A stretch of DNA of 64,000 bases from Planctomycetaceae bacterium. Its GTDB lineage: Bacteria; Planctomycetota; Planctomycetia; Planctomycetales; Planctomycetaceae. Below the pieces are notes generated by a model. The model had not been told where the DNA came from. It worked only from the letters and a program-made list of their open reading frames with translations, and did no database searches. The position numbers and the translations under genes are program-made. The stretch is from assembly GCA_017795105.1 (NCBI GenBank), contig CP051247.1:1178001-1242000 (forward strand), written 5' to 3'. The stretch's first letter is position 1. Every line of letters begins with the position of its first letter. Shown piece after piece: positions 7,464-17,088 of the stretch.

Positions 7464-9977
7464 CTATTTGCCCGATTCATTCGAAGCGGGGGCGTTCTTC
7501 TCTGCCTTACCCGTTGCGTCTTTCGCGGAAACGACAACCTCTTCGTCGCTCTCACCGTCTTCGGCCTCGGCTTCGACTTCGGACGTAACCGATTCCTCTG
7601 CGACGGAATCGTCACCTTCTTCGGCCTCCTCCTCGGCTTCGGCATCGCTGGAGGAGAGGATTTCCGTTTCTTCGCCGGTCTCGGCGGTCGGAACGACGAT
7701 TTTTTCATTCGGTTCGATCACGGTCGGTTCATCGTCCGGCTCGGCGACCGGTTCTACGACCACGTTTTCGACTTCCGGTTCCTGTTCGGGCACGAAGAGC
7801 GTACTCGCCATCTCGGGCTGCATCCAGCGAATCAGGCGAGCGGCCATCCGTGAGGCGACTGTCTTCAGGCGGAGCACAACCATTGCATGGCCGGGGACGC
7901 GATAGATCTGCCCTTCCCGCATCAGACCGGTCGATTTCGAGCTGTCGCTCGTATCGAGAACCGGCTTCCAGAATTCGTTGGAACCATGTCCCGGCAGTGT
8001 GAAATCGATCGAATGATTGTGAGCATTCAGCAGCATCAGGAAGGTGCTGCCAGAAATCTGCCGCCCTTTTTCATCGACCTCATCGATCTGATCACCTTCG
8101 AGCTTCACCGCCAGACAGCGAACATGAGGCTCGTGCCAGTCGCGATCGGTCATGATCTTGCCGGTCGGAGTGAGCCAGGTGATATCCTGAACTTCGGTGC
8201 CGCGAATCTGACGTCCCTGGAAGAACTTTCGCCGCTGAAAGACCGGGCTCTCTTTCCAGAGCTTGACGGCCCGCTTCACGTACTTGAAATAACGCTCTTT
8301 GTCCGGCGTCATTTCCCAGTTAACCCAACTGATCTCGTTGTCCTGGCAGTAGGCATTATTGTTGCCGCCCTGCGTTTTGCCGAGTTCATCCCCGGCACAG
8401 ATCATCGGAACGCCCTGCGAGAGCAGCAGGGTCGTCATAAAGTTTCGCTTCTGTCGTTCGCGAAGTTTGCGAATATCGGGATTGGTCGTCGGCCCTTCTT
8501 CGCCGCAGTTCCAGCTGCGGTTGTGGCTTTCGCCGTCCCGGTTGTCTTCACCATTGGCGGCGTTGTGTTTCTCGTTGTACGACACGAGATCGTTCAGCGT
8601 GAATCCGTCGTGGCAGGTCACGAAGTTCACGCTCGCGTAGGGACGTTTCCCGTTGTGTTCGTACAGGTCGCTGCTGCCGGTAATGCGGGTGGCGAACTCG
8701 TTCATCGTGCCGCCGTCGCCCCGCCAGAACTCACGGATACAGTCGCGGTATTTCCCGTTCCATTCGGTCCAGAGAATCGGGAAGTTCCCGACCTGATAGC
8801 CCCCTTCTCCGAGGTCCCACGGCTCGGCGATCAGTTTCACCTGCGAGAGAACCGGATCCTGGTGGATGATGTCGAAGAAAGCTCCGAGTCGATCGACTTC
8901 GTGGAGTTCACGGGCCAAAGCGCTGCATAGATCGAAGCGGAACCCGTCGACATGCATTTCGAGCACCCAGTACCGCAGCGAATCCATAATCAGCTGCAGG
9001 ACGTGCGGCGTGAGCATGTTGAGCGTGTTGCCGCAGCCAGTGTAGTCCATGTAGAACCGCTCCTGCCCGTGCACGAGGCGGTAGTAGGAGCTGTTATCGA
9101 TGCCGCGAAGCATGAGCGTCGGACCGAAGTGGTTGCCTTCCGCGGTGTGGTTGTAGACGACGTCCAGGATGACTTCGAGGCCAGCGGCATGGAGCTTCTT
9201 GACCATCGACTTGAACTCGTTGACAGCCGCCTGTGGATCGCGTTTTGAACTGTAACTGAGTTCGGGGGCAAAGAAACCGAGTGTGTTATAGCCCCAGTAG
9301 TTGGCCAGCCCTTTATCAACAAGGTGGCGGTCCTGCAATTTGGCATGAACCGGCATCAGCTCAACAGCAGTGACCCCGAGATCGAGCATATGTTGAATAG
9401 AGGCGTTGGACGCCAGCCCCGCGTACGTGCCCCGCAAAGCTTTGGGCACGCCGGGGTGTTTCATCGTTTGACCTTTGACGTGGGTCTCATAGATCAACGT
9501 CTTGTGCCAGGGCGTCCGCGGTGGTTTATCACTTCCCCAGCGAAACTTATTGTCGACGACAACACTCAACGGTGCCGAGCCGGCATTGTCGCGGGTATCA
9601 AAGGAGAGGTCGCCATTGGGGTGCCCGACATTGTAGCCGAACATGGCATCGGTCCAGCGAACGCCACGGGCAATCGCTTTGGTGTAAGGATCGAGCAGAA
9701 CCTTATGGGCATTGAACCGCTGACCATGATGCGGTTCATACGCTCCATGAACCCGGTAACCGTACAGCTGCCCCGGTTTGACGTCCGGCAGATAGCAGTG
9801 CCAGACGAAGTCGGTGCGTTCAGGAAGCGCAATCCGGATTGATTCGCGGTTGTCTTCGATCGAGTCGAACAGACACAGTTCTACTTTGGTGGCATTGGCC
9901 GTGTACAGGGCGAAATTAACCCCGGACCCATCCCAGGTCGCTCCCAGCGGATACGGACTTCCCGGCCAGACTCTCAT
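7464..9977 (-). CDS. glgX: Glycogen debranching enzyme GlgX with acidic C-terminal tail
   Basis: A glycoside hydrolase family 13 isoamylase-type enzyme that cleaves alpha-1,6 branches in glycogen, in the cytoplasm. An N-terminal CBM48-like domain (PYPLGATWDGSGVNFALYTA) precedes the barrel. Catalytic residues are visible: nucleophile D349 in DGFRFDL, acid E385 in LIAEPWDLG, and H456-D457 in VTCHDGF. ATG at 9977 follows a GGAGG with eight-base spacing. Odd feature: after the normal end of the enzyme (about residue 705) comes a roughly 130-residue tail rich in Glu, Asp, Ser, Val and Thr, with few basic or aromatic residues until a short Lys-containing end. This is not part of usual GlgX. It is followed closely by ribE. 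Confidence 0.95.
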   Translation of the reverse strand: MRVWPGSPYPLGATWDGSGVNFALYTANATKVELCLFDSIEDNRESIRIALPERTDFVWHCYLPDVKPGQLYGYRVHGAYEPHHGQRFNAHKVLLDPYTKAIARGVRWTDAMFGYNVGHPNGDLSFDTRDNAGSAPLSVVVDNKFRWGSDKPPRTPWHKTLIYETHVKGQTMKHPGVPKALRGTYAGLASNASIQHMLDLGVTAVELMPVHAKLQDRHLVDKGLANYWGYNTLGFFAPELSYSSKRDPQAAVNEFKSMVKKLHAAGLEVILDVVYNHTAEGNHFGPTLMLRGIDNSSYYRLVHGQERFYMDYTGCGNTLNMLTPHVLQLIMDSLRYWVLEMHVDGFRFDLCSALARELHEVDRLGAFFDIIHQDPVLSQVKLIAEPWDLGEGGYQVGNFPILWTEWNGKYRDCIREFWRGDGGTMNEFATRITGSSDLYEHNGKRPYASVNFVTCHDGFTLNDLVSYNEKHNAANGEDNRDGESHNRSWNCGEEGPTTNPDIRKLRERQKRNFMTTLLLSQGVPMICAGDELGKTQGGNNNAYCQDNEISWVNWEMTPDKERYFKYVKRAVKLWKESPVFQRRKFFQGRQIRGTEVQDITWLTPTGKIMTDRDWHEPHVRCLAVKLEGDQIDEVDEKGRQISGSTFLMLLNAHNHSIDFTLPGHGSNEFWKPVLDTSDSSKSTGLMREGQIYRVPGHAMVVLRLKTVASRMAARLIRWMQPEMASTLFVPEQEPEVENVVVEPVAEPDDEPTVIEPNEKIVVPTAETGEETEILSSSDAEAEEEAEEGDDSVAEESVTSEVEAEAEDGESDEEVVVSAKDATGKAEKNAPASNESGK

Positions 9978-10381
9978 GTCAGCTGCCTCCAGTCATCGAC
10001 ATTCAAAATCGTCAGCATCAGTTGTGATCATGAAGTCTCCTCCTGTGGAGGCGCTTCTTGAGTCGATTCCAGCTGAGTGTCGTTCCCTTCGTGAATCCTT
10101 GCAAGTTGAACTCGACCGAAAACGCGAGGCTTCTCCACATTCACAACGAAGTCAGATATGTTGATGGGACGAAAGAACTTACGCGTCCCCGCCTTTCTCT
10201 GTTATATCTGAGCTTCATCGACTGACAAGCGGAGAGTCGCTGGCACGCATCCGATCGACGACATTCGATGAAAGCATCCGGCTGGCCGCCAGTCGTGATC
10301 GACCGCCCGTCCCCTGCCTATGCTGGTTTCCAGCCCGCGAATCCTTGAGTCGGTCTCGCCCGCAATTGCGGGGATATCAGC
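9978..10381. other. Intergenic region upstream of glgX
   Basis: About 400 bases between glgX and a small lipoprotein gene, both on the minus strand. It should contain the glgX promoter and the 3' untranslated end of the lipoprotein mRNA. The GGAGG ribosome-binding site of glgX lies at about 9985-9990. I see no convincing gene, repeat or intrinsic terminator. Confidence 0.5.
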
Positions 10382-10720
10382 TTAATAGGGCACGGTGCCG
10401 GGGTATTGAGGCGGCGGCGTGACGGGTGGCGGAGCCATGCCCGGAGGCACGGTGCCCGGAACCGGAGGCGCCTGAGCGGCGTTCGCATCACGGCTGCGGC
10501 GGGTCCGATCGCGTGGGACTGTGAAATCGCGAGGCCGGGTGTAGGTCTGCGGCCCCAGATCCGAGGCGGCGAACGGGTCGAACTGCTCCAGACGACGCTC
10601 TTCGTAACGCGGGTCTTTCGCATACGGCGTCGGGAACTCGGTGTTCCAGGGACGAGCGCATCCCGACAGCGTGATCAGGCACAGTCCGCCTGCTGTCAGA
10701 ATTGCTGAAGATGTCGTCAT
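10382..10720 (-). CDS. Small proline-rich lipoprotein
   Basis: 112 residues beginning MTTSSAILTAGGLCLITLSGCARPW. The hydrophobic segment ending in the lipobox LSGC predicts processing by signal peptidase II and lipid anchoring. The mature part is polar, with RYEERRLEQFDPF, an Arg-rich patch, and a C-terminal Pro-rich run (PPGMAPPPVTPPPQYPG) likely to be extended and unstructured. ATG at 10720 is chosen over a TTG five codons upstream. No conserved domain is recognised; such short lipoproteins are common in Planctomycetes. It diverges from the PDZ protein gene. Confidence 0.7.
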   Translation of the reverse strand: MTTSSAILTAGGLCLITLSGCARPWNTEFPTPYAKDPRYEERRLEQFDPFAASDLGPQTYTRPRDFTVPRDRTRRSRDANAAQAPPVPGTVPPGMAPPPVTPPPQYPGTVPY

Positions 10721-10930
10721 ATCGTCCCCATTCAAGGCCCTAGAGATCCCGGCTTGGACGGGGTGATATCAGATTCCCGCGATTCGGTCGAGATGAGTTC
10801 TGCCGCGGCATCCTGGGCAATTCAGGCTATTTTCCCCTCAAGCTGTCCCCTTCCGTGAACGTTCCCCGATTTCCAGTCTGTAAGAGGCGATTCACAATAC
10901 AACTCACACGGAAAACAAAGGAACATCCTC

Positions 10931-11443
10931 ATGTCTCGCATCACCCTCACACTGCTCGCTCTCACCGTTGTTTCGACCACGATTGCCGCCGACGTCTTTG
11001 CGGGCGGTTGCGGAAAGAGCTATGGCCATCGCGGATCGAGCTACCGCAAGACCAGCTATCACCGCCATCACGACTACCACTACGACAATTACCGAAAGCC
11101 GGTTTATGTGAAGCCGGTCGTCATCGAAAAGCCAATCATCCGGGAAGTGGTCATTGAGGAGAAGTGCTGCCCGGCTCCGCAGAAGACTCTGGGGATCTTC
11201 GGCGTCATTTGTGCGGAAGGGATGCTGGTCAAGGAAGTCATTCCAAACAGCGAAGCCTGCCGTCTCGGACTGGCTCCCGGCGATGTCATCAAGACGGTCG
11301 ACGACATCCGCATCATCTGCGAAGACGACTGGTTCCACGCGTTCAAACACTGCGGGCCGACCACCTGCCTGAAGGTCATCCCCTGCGGCGAGCATAAGCT
11401 GATCGAACTGCACGCTCACCTCGACGGCGGTTTGAAATACTAG
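10931..11443 (+). CDS. Secreted His/Tyr-rich protein with PDZ-like domain
   Basis: 170 residues. A clean signal peptide (MSRITLTLLALTVVSTTIAADVFA) is followed by a low-complexity linker rich in His, Tyr, Lys and Ser (YHRHHDYHYDNYRKPVY), then a hydrophobic VKPVVIEKPIIREVV strand. The C-terminal half resembles a PDZ domain: LGIFGVICAEGMLVKEVIPNSEACRLGLAPGDVIKTVDDIRI shows the PNSxAxxxGLxxGDVI signature used for peptide binding. No protease domain is attached, so it may be an adaptor or metal-binding envelope protein. AGGA lies seven bases before the ATG. A terminator follows. Confidence 0.78.
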   Translation: MSRITLTLLALTVVSTTIAADVFAGGCGKSYGHRGSSYRKTSYHRHHDYHYDNYRKPVYVKPVVIEKPIIREVVIEEKCCPAPQKTLGIFGVICAEGMLVKEVIPNSEACRLGLAPGDVIKTVDDIRIICEDDWFHAFKHCGPTTCLKVIPCGEHKLIELHAHLDGGLKY

Positions 11444-11474
11444 GGAACATTGCTCTACCGAATAGCGACGCATG

Positions 11475-11505
11475 AAGGACCGGTCTCCAAGGCCGGTCCT
11501 TTTTC
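11475..11505 (+). terminator. Intrinsic terminator after the PDZ-like gene
   Basis: A nine-base-pair stem AAGGACCGG / CCGGTCCTT (11475-11483 with 11493-11501) with a nine-base loop and a short T-run on the plus strand. It lies between two convergent genes, but the T-run on the minus side is poor. Confidence 0.85.
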
Positions 11506-11506
11506 T

Positions 11507-12265
11507 TTATTGAGGAGCTGGCGTCTGTCCTGCGGGATCGAGCTGCAGTGAATACAGCCAGACTTCCCCGGCGGAATCTGGCTGGTCTCCCTGATTCAGG
11601 TTCGACTGCGTGTAACACCCGATTTTGTAGTAGCAGCCTTTCCGCTTTACGTTCCAGTCGAGCCTCTGCTCGCCGTTGTACCAGACACGAACATGATTGT
11701 TTCCCGACTCGATGCGAATCTGGAACCGTTCGCCGAGGCGGTAGTCGGAATTGAGTCGGACATCGCCGCCCTCGGCTCGTTCGATGAACAGCTTACGTCC
11801 TTCCAGGCGAATCATGAGTAGGTCGTTTTCAGGATCGTGGATTTGAACGCAGACGACATGCGGCTTCATCTCTGGTACTTCTCTGATCGCCAACTCCGCT
11901 TCAAGGACGTGAGTCGCCGCGTGCAGCGTCGACCAGGCGACCTCGTCTTCTCCGTCGGAGGTCATTTCCCGCAGTTCGCAGCGAGGATAACCGGAGTTCC
12001 TGGTCGTCACGCCGCCACAATGGGCCCGAAAGACAACCGCATCGTTTGAGTCACTGACATAGAAACAGCGGGGATGCGTGTAGCGATCCAGCTCCGGTTG
12101 CAAGATTTCATCGGGGCGACCCGTTTGCGCTGTATCAAAGGGCGTCGTCAGCTTCCATGCGGTCAGCTTCACGATCTCTGACGGTCGTTCGGCGGCTCGA
12201 ACGTTGAACGGAATCGCAACAAGACACAGTGCCGCACTACGGAGCATGAATCGTCTGATATTCAT
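11507..12265 (-). CDS. Secreted polysaccharide lyase family 7 (alginate lyase-like)
   Basis: 252 residues with an N-terminal signal peptide (RRFMLRSAALCLVAIPFNVRA). The mature protein matches the PL7 jelly-roll alginate lyase fold. The three family motifs appear in order: RCELRE (about residue 95-100), QIH (about 141-143), and YYKIGCYTQSN (about 213-223), which together carry the catalytic Arg, Gln/His and Tyr. It is predicted to cleave alginate (beta-elimination of mannuronate/guluronate linkages) outside the cytoplasm, fitting a marine algal-polysaccharide lifestyle. Of three consecutive ATG codons, the third (12263-12265) has the correct spacing from GGGAGGA. No neighbouring alginate genes are seen. 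Confidence 0.87.
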   Translation of the reverse strand: MNIRRFMLRSAALCLVAIPFNVRAAERPSEIVKLTAWKLTTPFDTAQTGRPDEILQPELDRYTHPRCFYVSDSNDAVVFRAHCGGVTTRNSGYPRCELREMTSDGEDEVAWSTLHAATHVLEAELAIREVPEMKPHVVCVQIHDPENDLLMIRLEGRKLFIERAEGGDVRLNSDYRLGERFQIRIESGNNHVRVWYNGEQRLDWNVKRKGCYYKIGCYTQSNLNQGDQPDSAGEVWLYSLQLDPAGQTPAPQ

Positions 12266-12484
12266 CATCATTCCTCCCGGACAGAACGAGAAACCTTCCG
12301 AATTCGCACAACGCCAGCGGGCCAGCCCCCCGAGTGCGATGATCTCTGAACCTTAATCCAGATGAGGTCTCACTTCTAACACAAATGCTGGACACCTGCC
12401 GCCGGCCGAGATACCGTACGGAGACATCTTCTGGAAAGGTCCACGCTTCCGGACCGACCACTCCTCGATCGAAAACTGATTCCC

Positions 12485-13897
12485 ATGAACAGACCCAATG
12501 TGCGCTGGGCTTTGTTTCTGCTTCTTTTCGCCGTCCCGGCTGGCTGTCGGCAAGAACAACAGGCGGCGACTCCTCCCGGGCCGACCAAAGTGAATGTCGC
12601 CGACGTGCTCGTCGCTCCGATTGTCGAATGGGACAAATACACCGGACGGCTCGATCCGATCGAAACCGTCGAAGTTCGTTCCCGGGTCAGCGGCTACCTG
12701 GAGTCGCTACACTTCGAAGAAGGCCAGCTGGTCGAGTTGGGGCAGCTCCTGGCAATCATCGATCCCAAGCCATTCGAAGCGGAACTGGACCAGGCGCAGG
12801 CTCAGGTTGAAGAAGCCCGTGCTCGGCTGACCGAGGCGGAAGCCCTCCTGAAACAGGCACAGGCTGAAGAGGCTGATGCTCAGGCCCAGGTCACTCTGAA
12901 GACTCGACAGCGATCCCGGCTCGAGCAGCTGTTCGAACAGTCGGCCGTGTCCCAGGACGATGTTGATATCGCCGTGAGCGAGGAACTGCAGGCCAAGGCG
13001 TCTCTGCAGGCGGCCAATGCTCAGATTGAATCGGCGAAAGCCGGCATCGAAACCGCGAAAGCCGCGATCGTTACTGCCGAAGCCAACGTCAAGTCGGCCC
13101 GTTTGAACCTGACTTACACGCAGATTCGCTCCCCGATCAACGGCCGCATCAGCAGCCAGCTTGTCACGCAGGGCAACCTGATCAGCGGGGGAAACGCGCA
13201 GTCAACGCTGATCACGACGATTGTCACCCTGGAACCCATTCACTGCTATTTCGACGCCGATGAACAGGCCGTCCTCAAATACATGCGACTGCTTCAAAGC
13301 GACGAGCACGGCGGGTCGCGCGACGATCGGAATCCGGTCTACCTTTCATTGATCGACGAAGACGGCTACCCGCACAAAGGGCACATGGACTTTGTCGACA
13401 ACCGCATCGACCCGAACACCGGCACCATGCGAGCCCGAGCCATCTTTGCCAACGAAGATGGCATTCTGGTTCCGGGCCTGTTTGCGGAAGTCCGCGTTCC
13501 CGGCACCCGACGTTACGACGCCAGATTGATTCCTGACGCCGCAATTGGCAGTGATCAGGCATCGAAGTACGTCTACATCGTCGATGATCAGAATCAGATC
13601 AGCCGCCGGGATGTTCGACTCGGTCCTATTAAAGGAGGACTTCGCATTATTCGCGAAGGCCTCGATGGCTCTGAAACGATCGTGACTGCGGGCATTCAAC
13701 GGATCTTCCCCGGAGCAACGGTTGATCCGCAGCCCGAAACGCTGGAACTGAAAGACGACAGCGATCTGCCCAACGAGTACTCTCCGGTTCCCGAAGAGGA
13801 ACGGATCTCAAGACCTCCCACGCCAGTTCCCGACGGCCTTGAGGCCATCGCCCGACCAGCCGGGACATCGAGTAAACCGAAGTCGGGAGGGCATTGA
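12485..13897 (+). CDS. RND efflux periplasmic adaptor (MexA/AcrA type) lipoprotein
   Basis: 470 residues. The start MNRPNVRWALFLLLFAVPAGC is a lipoprotein signal with lipobox PAGC. Next comes the lipoyl half-motif (VSGYLESLHFEEGQLVELGQLLAIIDPKPFEAELDQA), a long Ala/Glu/Gln-rich alpha-hairpin (about 105-205), the second half-motif (LTYTQIRSPINGRISSQLVTQGNLI) and the beta-barrel region ending near DQNQISRRDVRLG. It links the inner-membrane pump to an outer-membrane channel. The stop codon lies two bases before the start of the RND permease, so the genes form an operon. No TolC-like gene follows. The C-terminal 60 residues are a Pro-rich extension. Confidence 0.92.
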   Translation: MNRPNVRWALFLLLFAVPAGCRQEQQAATPPGPTKVNVADVLVAPIVEWDKYTGRLDPIETVEVRSRVSGYLESLHFEEGQLVELGQLLAIIDPKPFEAELDQAQAQVEEARARLTEAEALLKQAQAEEADAQAQVTLKTRQRSRLEQLFEQSAVSQDDVDIAVSEELQAKASLQAANAQIESAKAGIETAKAAIVTAEANVKSARLNLTYTQIRSPINGRISSQLVTQGNLISGGNAQSTLITTIVTLEPIHCYFDADEQAVLKYMRLLQSDEHGGSRDDRNPVYLSLIDEDGYPHKGHMDFVDNRIDPNTGTMRARAIFANEDGILVPGLFAEVRVPGTRRYDARLIPDAAIGSDQASKYVYIVDDQNQISRRDVRLGPIKGGLRIIREGLDGSETIVTAGIQRIFPGATVDPQPETLELKDDSDLPNEYSPVPEEERISRPPTPVPDGLEAIARPAGTSSKPKSGGH

Positions 13898-13899
13898 GC

Positions 13900-16800
13900 A
13901 TGAAGTTCCCCCACTTCTTCATCGACCGTCCCATTTTTGCCGGCGTGCTTTCGATCGTGATCGTACTCGTCGGGCTGCTGGCGTACTTCGCTCTTCCGGT
14001 TGCACAGTATCCTGAGGTCGCCTTGCCGACGGTCGTCGTTTCGGCCAGCTATCCGGGCGCGACCGCGGAAACAATCTCCAAAGCCGTGGCAACGCCGCTC
14101 GAGCAGGAGATTAACGGGGTCGAGGACATGCTCTACATGGACTCGCAGGCCACAGCGGATGGTTCGCTCACCATTACAATCTCCTTCGCCCTCGGAACCG
14201 ATGTCGATCAGGCCCAGGTGCTGGTTCAAAACCGCGTTTCCAAGGCCGAACCGCGTCTGCCGGAGGAAGTTCGCCAGATTGGCGTCACGACCGCGAAGAG
14301 CTCTCCCGACCTGATGATGGTCGTCCATCTTGTCTCGCCGGATCAGTCGCGCGATCAGCTCTACATCAGCAACTACGCCTACTTACAGATTCGGGACGTC
14401 CTTTCACGAATCAACGGCGTGGGCGACCTGCGGATCTTCGGATCCTCCGAGTACAGCATGCGTGTCTGGCTGGATGTCGACCGACTCGCCTCGCTGGACC
14501 TGACACCAGGGGACGCTGTCAAAGCCCTGAAAGAGCAGAATATTCAGGTCGCAGCCGGGGTCATTGGTCAACAACCGTTGACGGCCCCCAAAGAAGCGTT
14601 TCAGGTCAACGTGAGCACTCTGGGGCGACTCCCGGATGCCGACGCGTTTGGTCGCATCATCCTGAAAGCCGACGATGAGGGACGCCTGGTCCGGCTCGAT
14701 GACGTGGCTCGCATCGAACTCGGGGCCACCGACTACTCCGTTCGCAGCTACCTCGGCAAAAACAACGCAATCGCGCTGGTGCTTTATCAGCGTCCCGGCT
14801 CAAACGCCCTCGCCACCGCCGAAGAAGTGCTCTCGACCATGGAAGAGCTCTCCCAGAACTTTCCCCCCGGGCTGGAGCATCAGGTCGTTTACAACCCGAC
14901 CGAATTCGTTTCGGACTCGATCGACGAAGTCTTTACCACGCTCTGGCAGGCAGGGGTGCTCGTCGTCCTCACGGTCTTCGTCTTTCTGCAGAACTGGCGC
15001 TCGACACTCATTCCGGTCGTTGCGATTCCGATCTCTCTGATTGGAACCTTCGGAGCGATGCTGGCGATCGGCTTCAGTCTGAACAACCTCTCGCTGTTCG
15101 GTCTCGTACTTGCAATCGGTATTGTCGTCGACGATGCCATTGTCGTCGTGGAGTCGGTCGAACGACTGATTGCCGAAGGGCTCAGCCCGCGTGATGCGAC
15201 CCGCAAAGCGATGGACGAAGTCGGCTCGGCTCTGATTGCCACGACGCTCGTTCTTATCGCGGTCTTCGTACCAACCGCGTTCGTTCCCGGAATCAGCGGG
15301 CAGTTCTACCGTCAGTTCGCGATCACAATCGCTGTTTCGACAGCCATCTCCACCTTTGTCTCTTTAACGCTGACCCCGGCCCTGTGTGCCCTGCTGCTCC
15401 GGCCGCACACTTCGGGTGAGAAGCACGGGCGTCTGCGACGACTGCTCGACTGGCCATTTAACGCATTCAACAGAGCTTTCGACGCAACCAGTGTCGCCTA
15501 CGCGGGACTCGTCCGAAGAGTGTTACGGTTTTCAGCCGTAATGCTTCTAATCTATGGAGGACTGATCGGATTGACGTACCTGGGTTTCACCCGCGTCCCG
15601 GTCGGCTTCATCCCGATTCAGGATCAGGGCTACGTCGTCATCTCGATTCAGCTTCCGCCGGGAGCTTCGCTGGATCGGACCGATGAGGTGACACGCCAGG
15701 CAGCCGACGTCGCTCTCAATGTTCCGGGGATCAGCAATACCGTCTCATTCGTCGGGTTCTCCGGCGCGACGCGGGCAACGAGTTCGAGTGCCGCGGCTAT
15801 TTTTCCGGTTCTGAGCGATGCCAAACAACGCGCTCGCGATGGTCAGGGACTCGACTTCATCGTCGGTCAGTTACGCCAGCAGCTCTCGTCGATTCCTGAA
15901 GCTTTTGTCGTGGTGATTCCCCCGCCCCCAGTTCCGGGAATCGGCACCGGTGGCGGGTTCAAGATGCAGATTCAGGATCGCTCCGGAGCAGGTCTGGTCG
16001 CGTTGCAGGAAGCCGCCAATGCGGTCGTCGAGCGAGCTCGCAAGGAACCGGGACTCGTTCAGGTCTATACCAACTACAGCATCGGCACACCGCAATACTA
16101 CGCGGAGATCGACCGGACCAAGGTTCGAATGTTGAACGTGCCGATCGACAATGTCTTCGAAGCTCTGCAGATCTACCTCGGCTCGGCCTATGTCAACGAT
16201 TTCAACTTCCTCGGGCGCACGTACCGCGTAACCGCACAAGCCGAAGAGCAGTTCCGGGACGAAGTCGAAGACATCGATCGACTGCGAACCCGCAGCAACA
16301 CCGGAGCCATTGTCCCGCTGGGCTCGGTCGTCACCGTTCGTGCGATTACTGCTCCCGATCGCGTCGTACGTTACAATCTCTATCCTGCAGCCGACGTGAA
16401 TGGCGACACCCTGCCCAACTACAGCTCCGGCCAGGCGATCGCAGCAATGGAACGTATCGCTGAGGAGACTCTTCCTCCCGGGTTCGGCTACGCCTGGACC
16501 GATCTGGCGTACCAACAAAAAGAGGCCGGCAATACGGCGCTGTTCATTTTTCCGCTGTGCGTGCTGTTCGTCTTCCTCGCCCTCTCGGCTCAGTACGAGA
16601 GCTGGCTGCTGCCGCTTGCGGTGATTCTGATCGTGCCGATGTGCCTGCTGGCCGCAATCACCGGGGTCTGGCTCCGCGGACTCAATAATGATATTCTGGT
16701 TCAGATTGGCTTTGTCGTTCTGGTCGGGCTCGCCTGTAAGAACGCGATCCTGATCGTTGAGTTCGCCAAAGCCGAAGAAGACGCGGGCCGCAACCGTTTC

Positions 16801-17067
16801 GATGCCGCGGTCGAAGCGTGCCGCCTGCGGTTGCGACCGGTGATGATGACCGCCTTTTCCTTCATTCTCGGCGTGATTCCGCTGCTCATCGCGACCGGAG
16901 CCGGTTCGGAAATGCGGCGGGCTCTGGGAACGGCCGTGTTCAGTGGAATGCTCGGCGTGACTCTCTTCGGACTTGTGCTGACACCTGTTTTCTACGTGGT
17001 TCTGCGGCGTTTCGGGAAATCGACCGACTCGAACACAACTGAGACTTCTGAGACGGCGGCCGAATGA
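13900..17067 (+). CDS. RND multidrug efflux permease (AcrB/MexB, HAE1 family)
   Basis: A 1055-residue inner-membrane proton-driven pump. The N-terminus MKFPHFFIDRPIFAGVLSIVIVLVGLLAYFALPVAQYP is typical of HAE1, with twelve membrane segments in two halves and two large periplasmic loops. The proton-relay Asp pair is present in TM4 (GIVVDDAIVVVES), and the TM10 Lys in LACKNAILIVEFA. It expels hydrophobic drugs, bile-like compounds or dyes; the real substrate cannot be told. ATG at 13900 follows a GGGAGG. It forms a two-gene operon with the adaptor. Confidence 0.95.
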   Translation: MKFPHFFIDRPIFAGVLSIVIVLVGLLAYFALPVAQYPEVALPTVVVSASYPGATAETISKAVATPLEQEINGVEDMLYMDSQATADGSLTITISFALGTDVDQAQVLVQNRVSKAEPRLPEEVRQIGVTTAKSSPDLMMVVHLVSPDQSRDQLYISNYAYLQIRDVLSRINGVGDLRIFGSSEYSMRVWLDVDRLASLDLTPGDAVKALKEQNIQVAAGVIGQQPLTAPKEAFQVNVSTLGRLPDADAFGRIILKADDEGRLVRLDDVARIELGATDYSVRSYLGKNNAIALVLYQRPGSNALATAEEVLSTMEELSQNFPPGLEHQVVYNPTEFVSDSIDEVFTTLWQAGVLVVLTVFVFLQNWRSTLIPVVAIPISLIGTFGAMLAIGFSLNNLSLFGLVLAIGIVVDDAIVVVESVERLIAEGLSPRDATRKAMDEVGSALIATTLVLIAVFVPTAFVPGISGQFYRQFAITIAVSTAISTFVSLTLTPALCALLLRPHTSGEKHGRLRRLLDWPFNAFNRAFDATSVAYAGLVRRVLRFSAVMLLIYGGLIGLTYLGFTRVPVGFIPIQDQGYVVISIQLPPGASLDRTDEVTRQAADVALNVPGISNTVSFVGFSGATRATSSSAAAIFPVLSDAKQRARDGQGLDFIVGQLRQQLSSIPEAFVVVIPPPPVPGIGTGGGFKMQIQDRSGAGLVALQEAANAVVERARKEPGLVQVYTNYSIGTPQYYAEIDRTKVRMLNVPIDNVFEALQIYLGSAYVNDFNFLGRTYRVTAQAEEQFRDEVEDIDRLRTRSNTGAIVPLGSVVTVRAITAPDRVVRYNLYPAADVNGDTLPNYSSGQAIAAMERIAEETLPPGFGYAWTDLAYQQKEAGNTALFIFPLCVLFVFLALSAQYESWLLPLAVILIVPMCLLAAITGVWLRGLNNDILVQIGFVVLVGLACKNAILIVEFAKAEEDAGRNRFDAAVEACRLRLRPVMMTAFSFILGVIPLLIATGAGSEMRRALGTAVFSGMLGVTLFGLVLTPVFYVVLRRFGKSTDSNTTETSETAAE

Positions 17068-17088
17068 ACCGAGCCGCGACACTGAACC

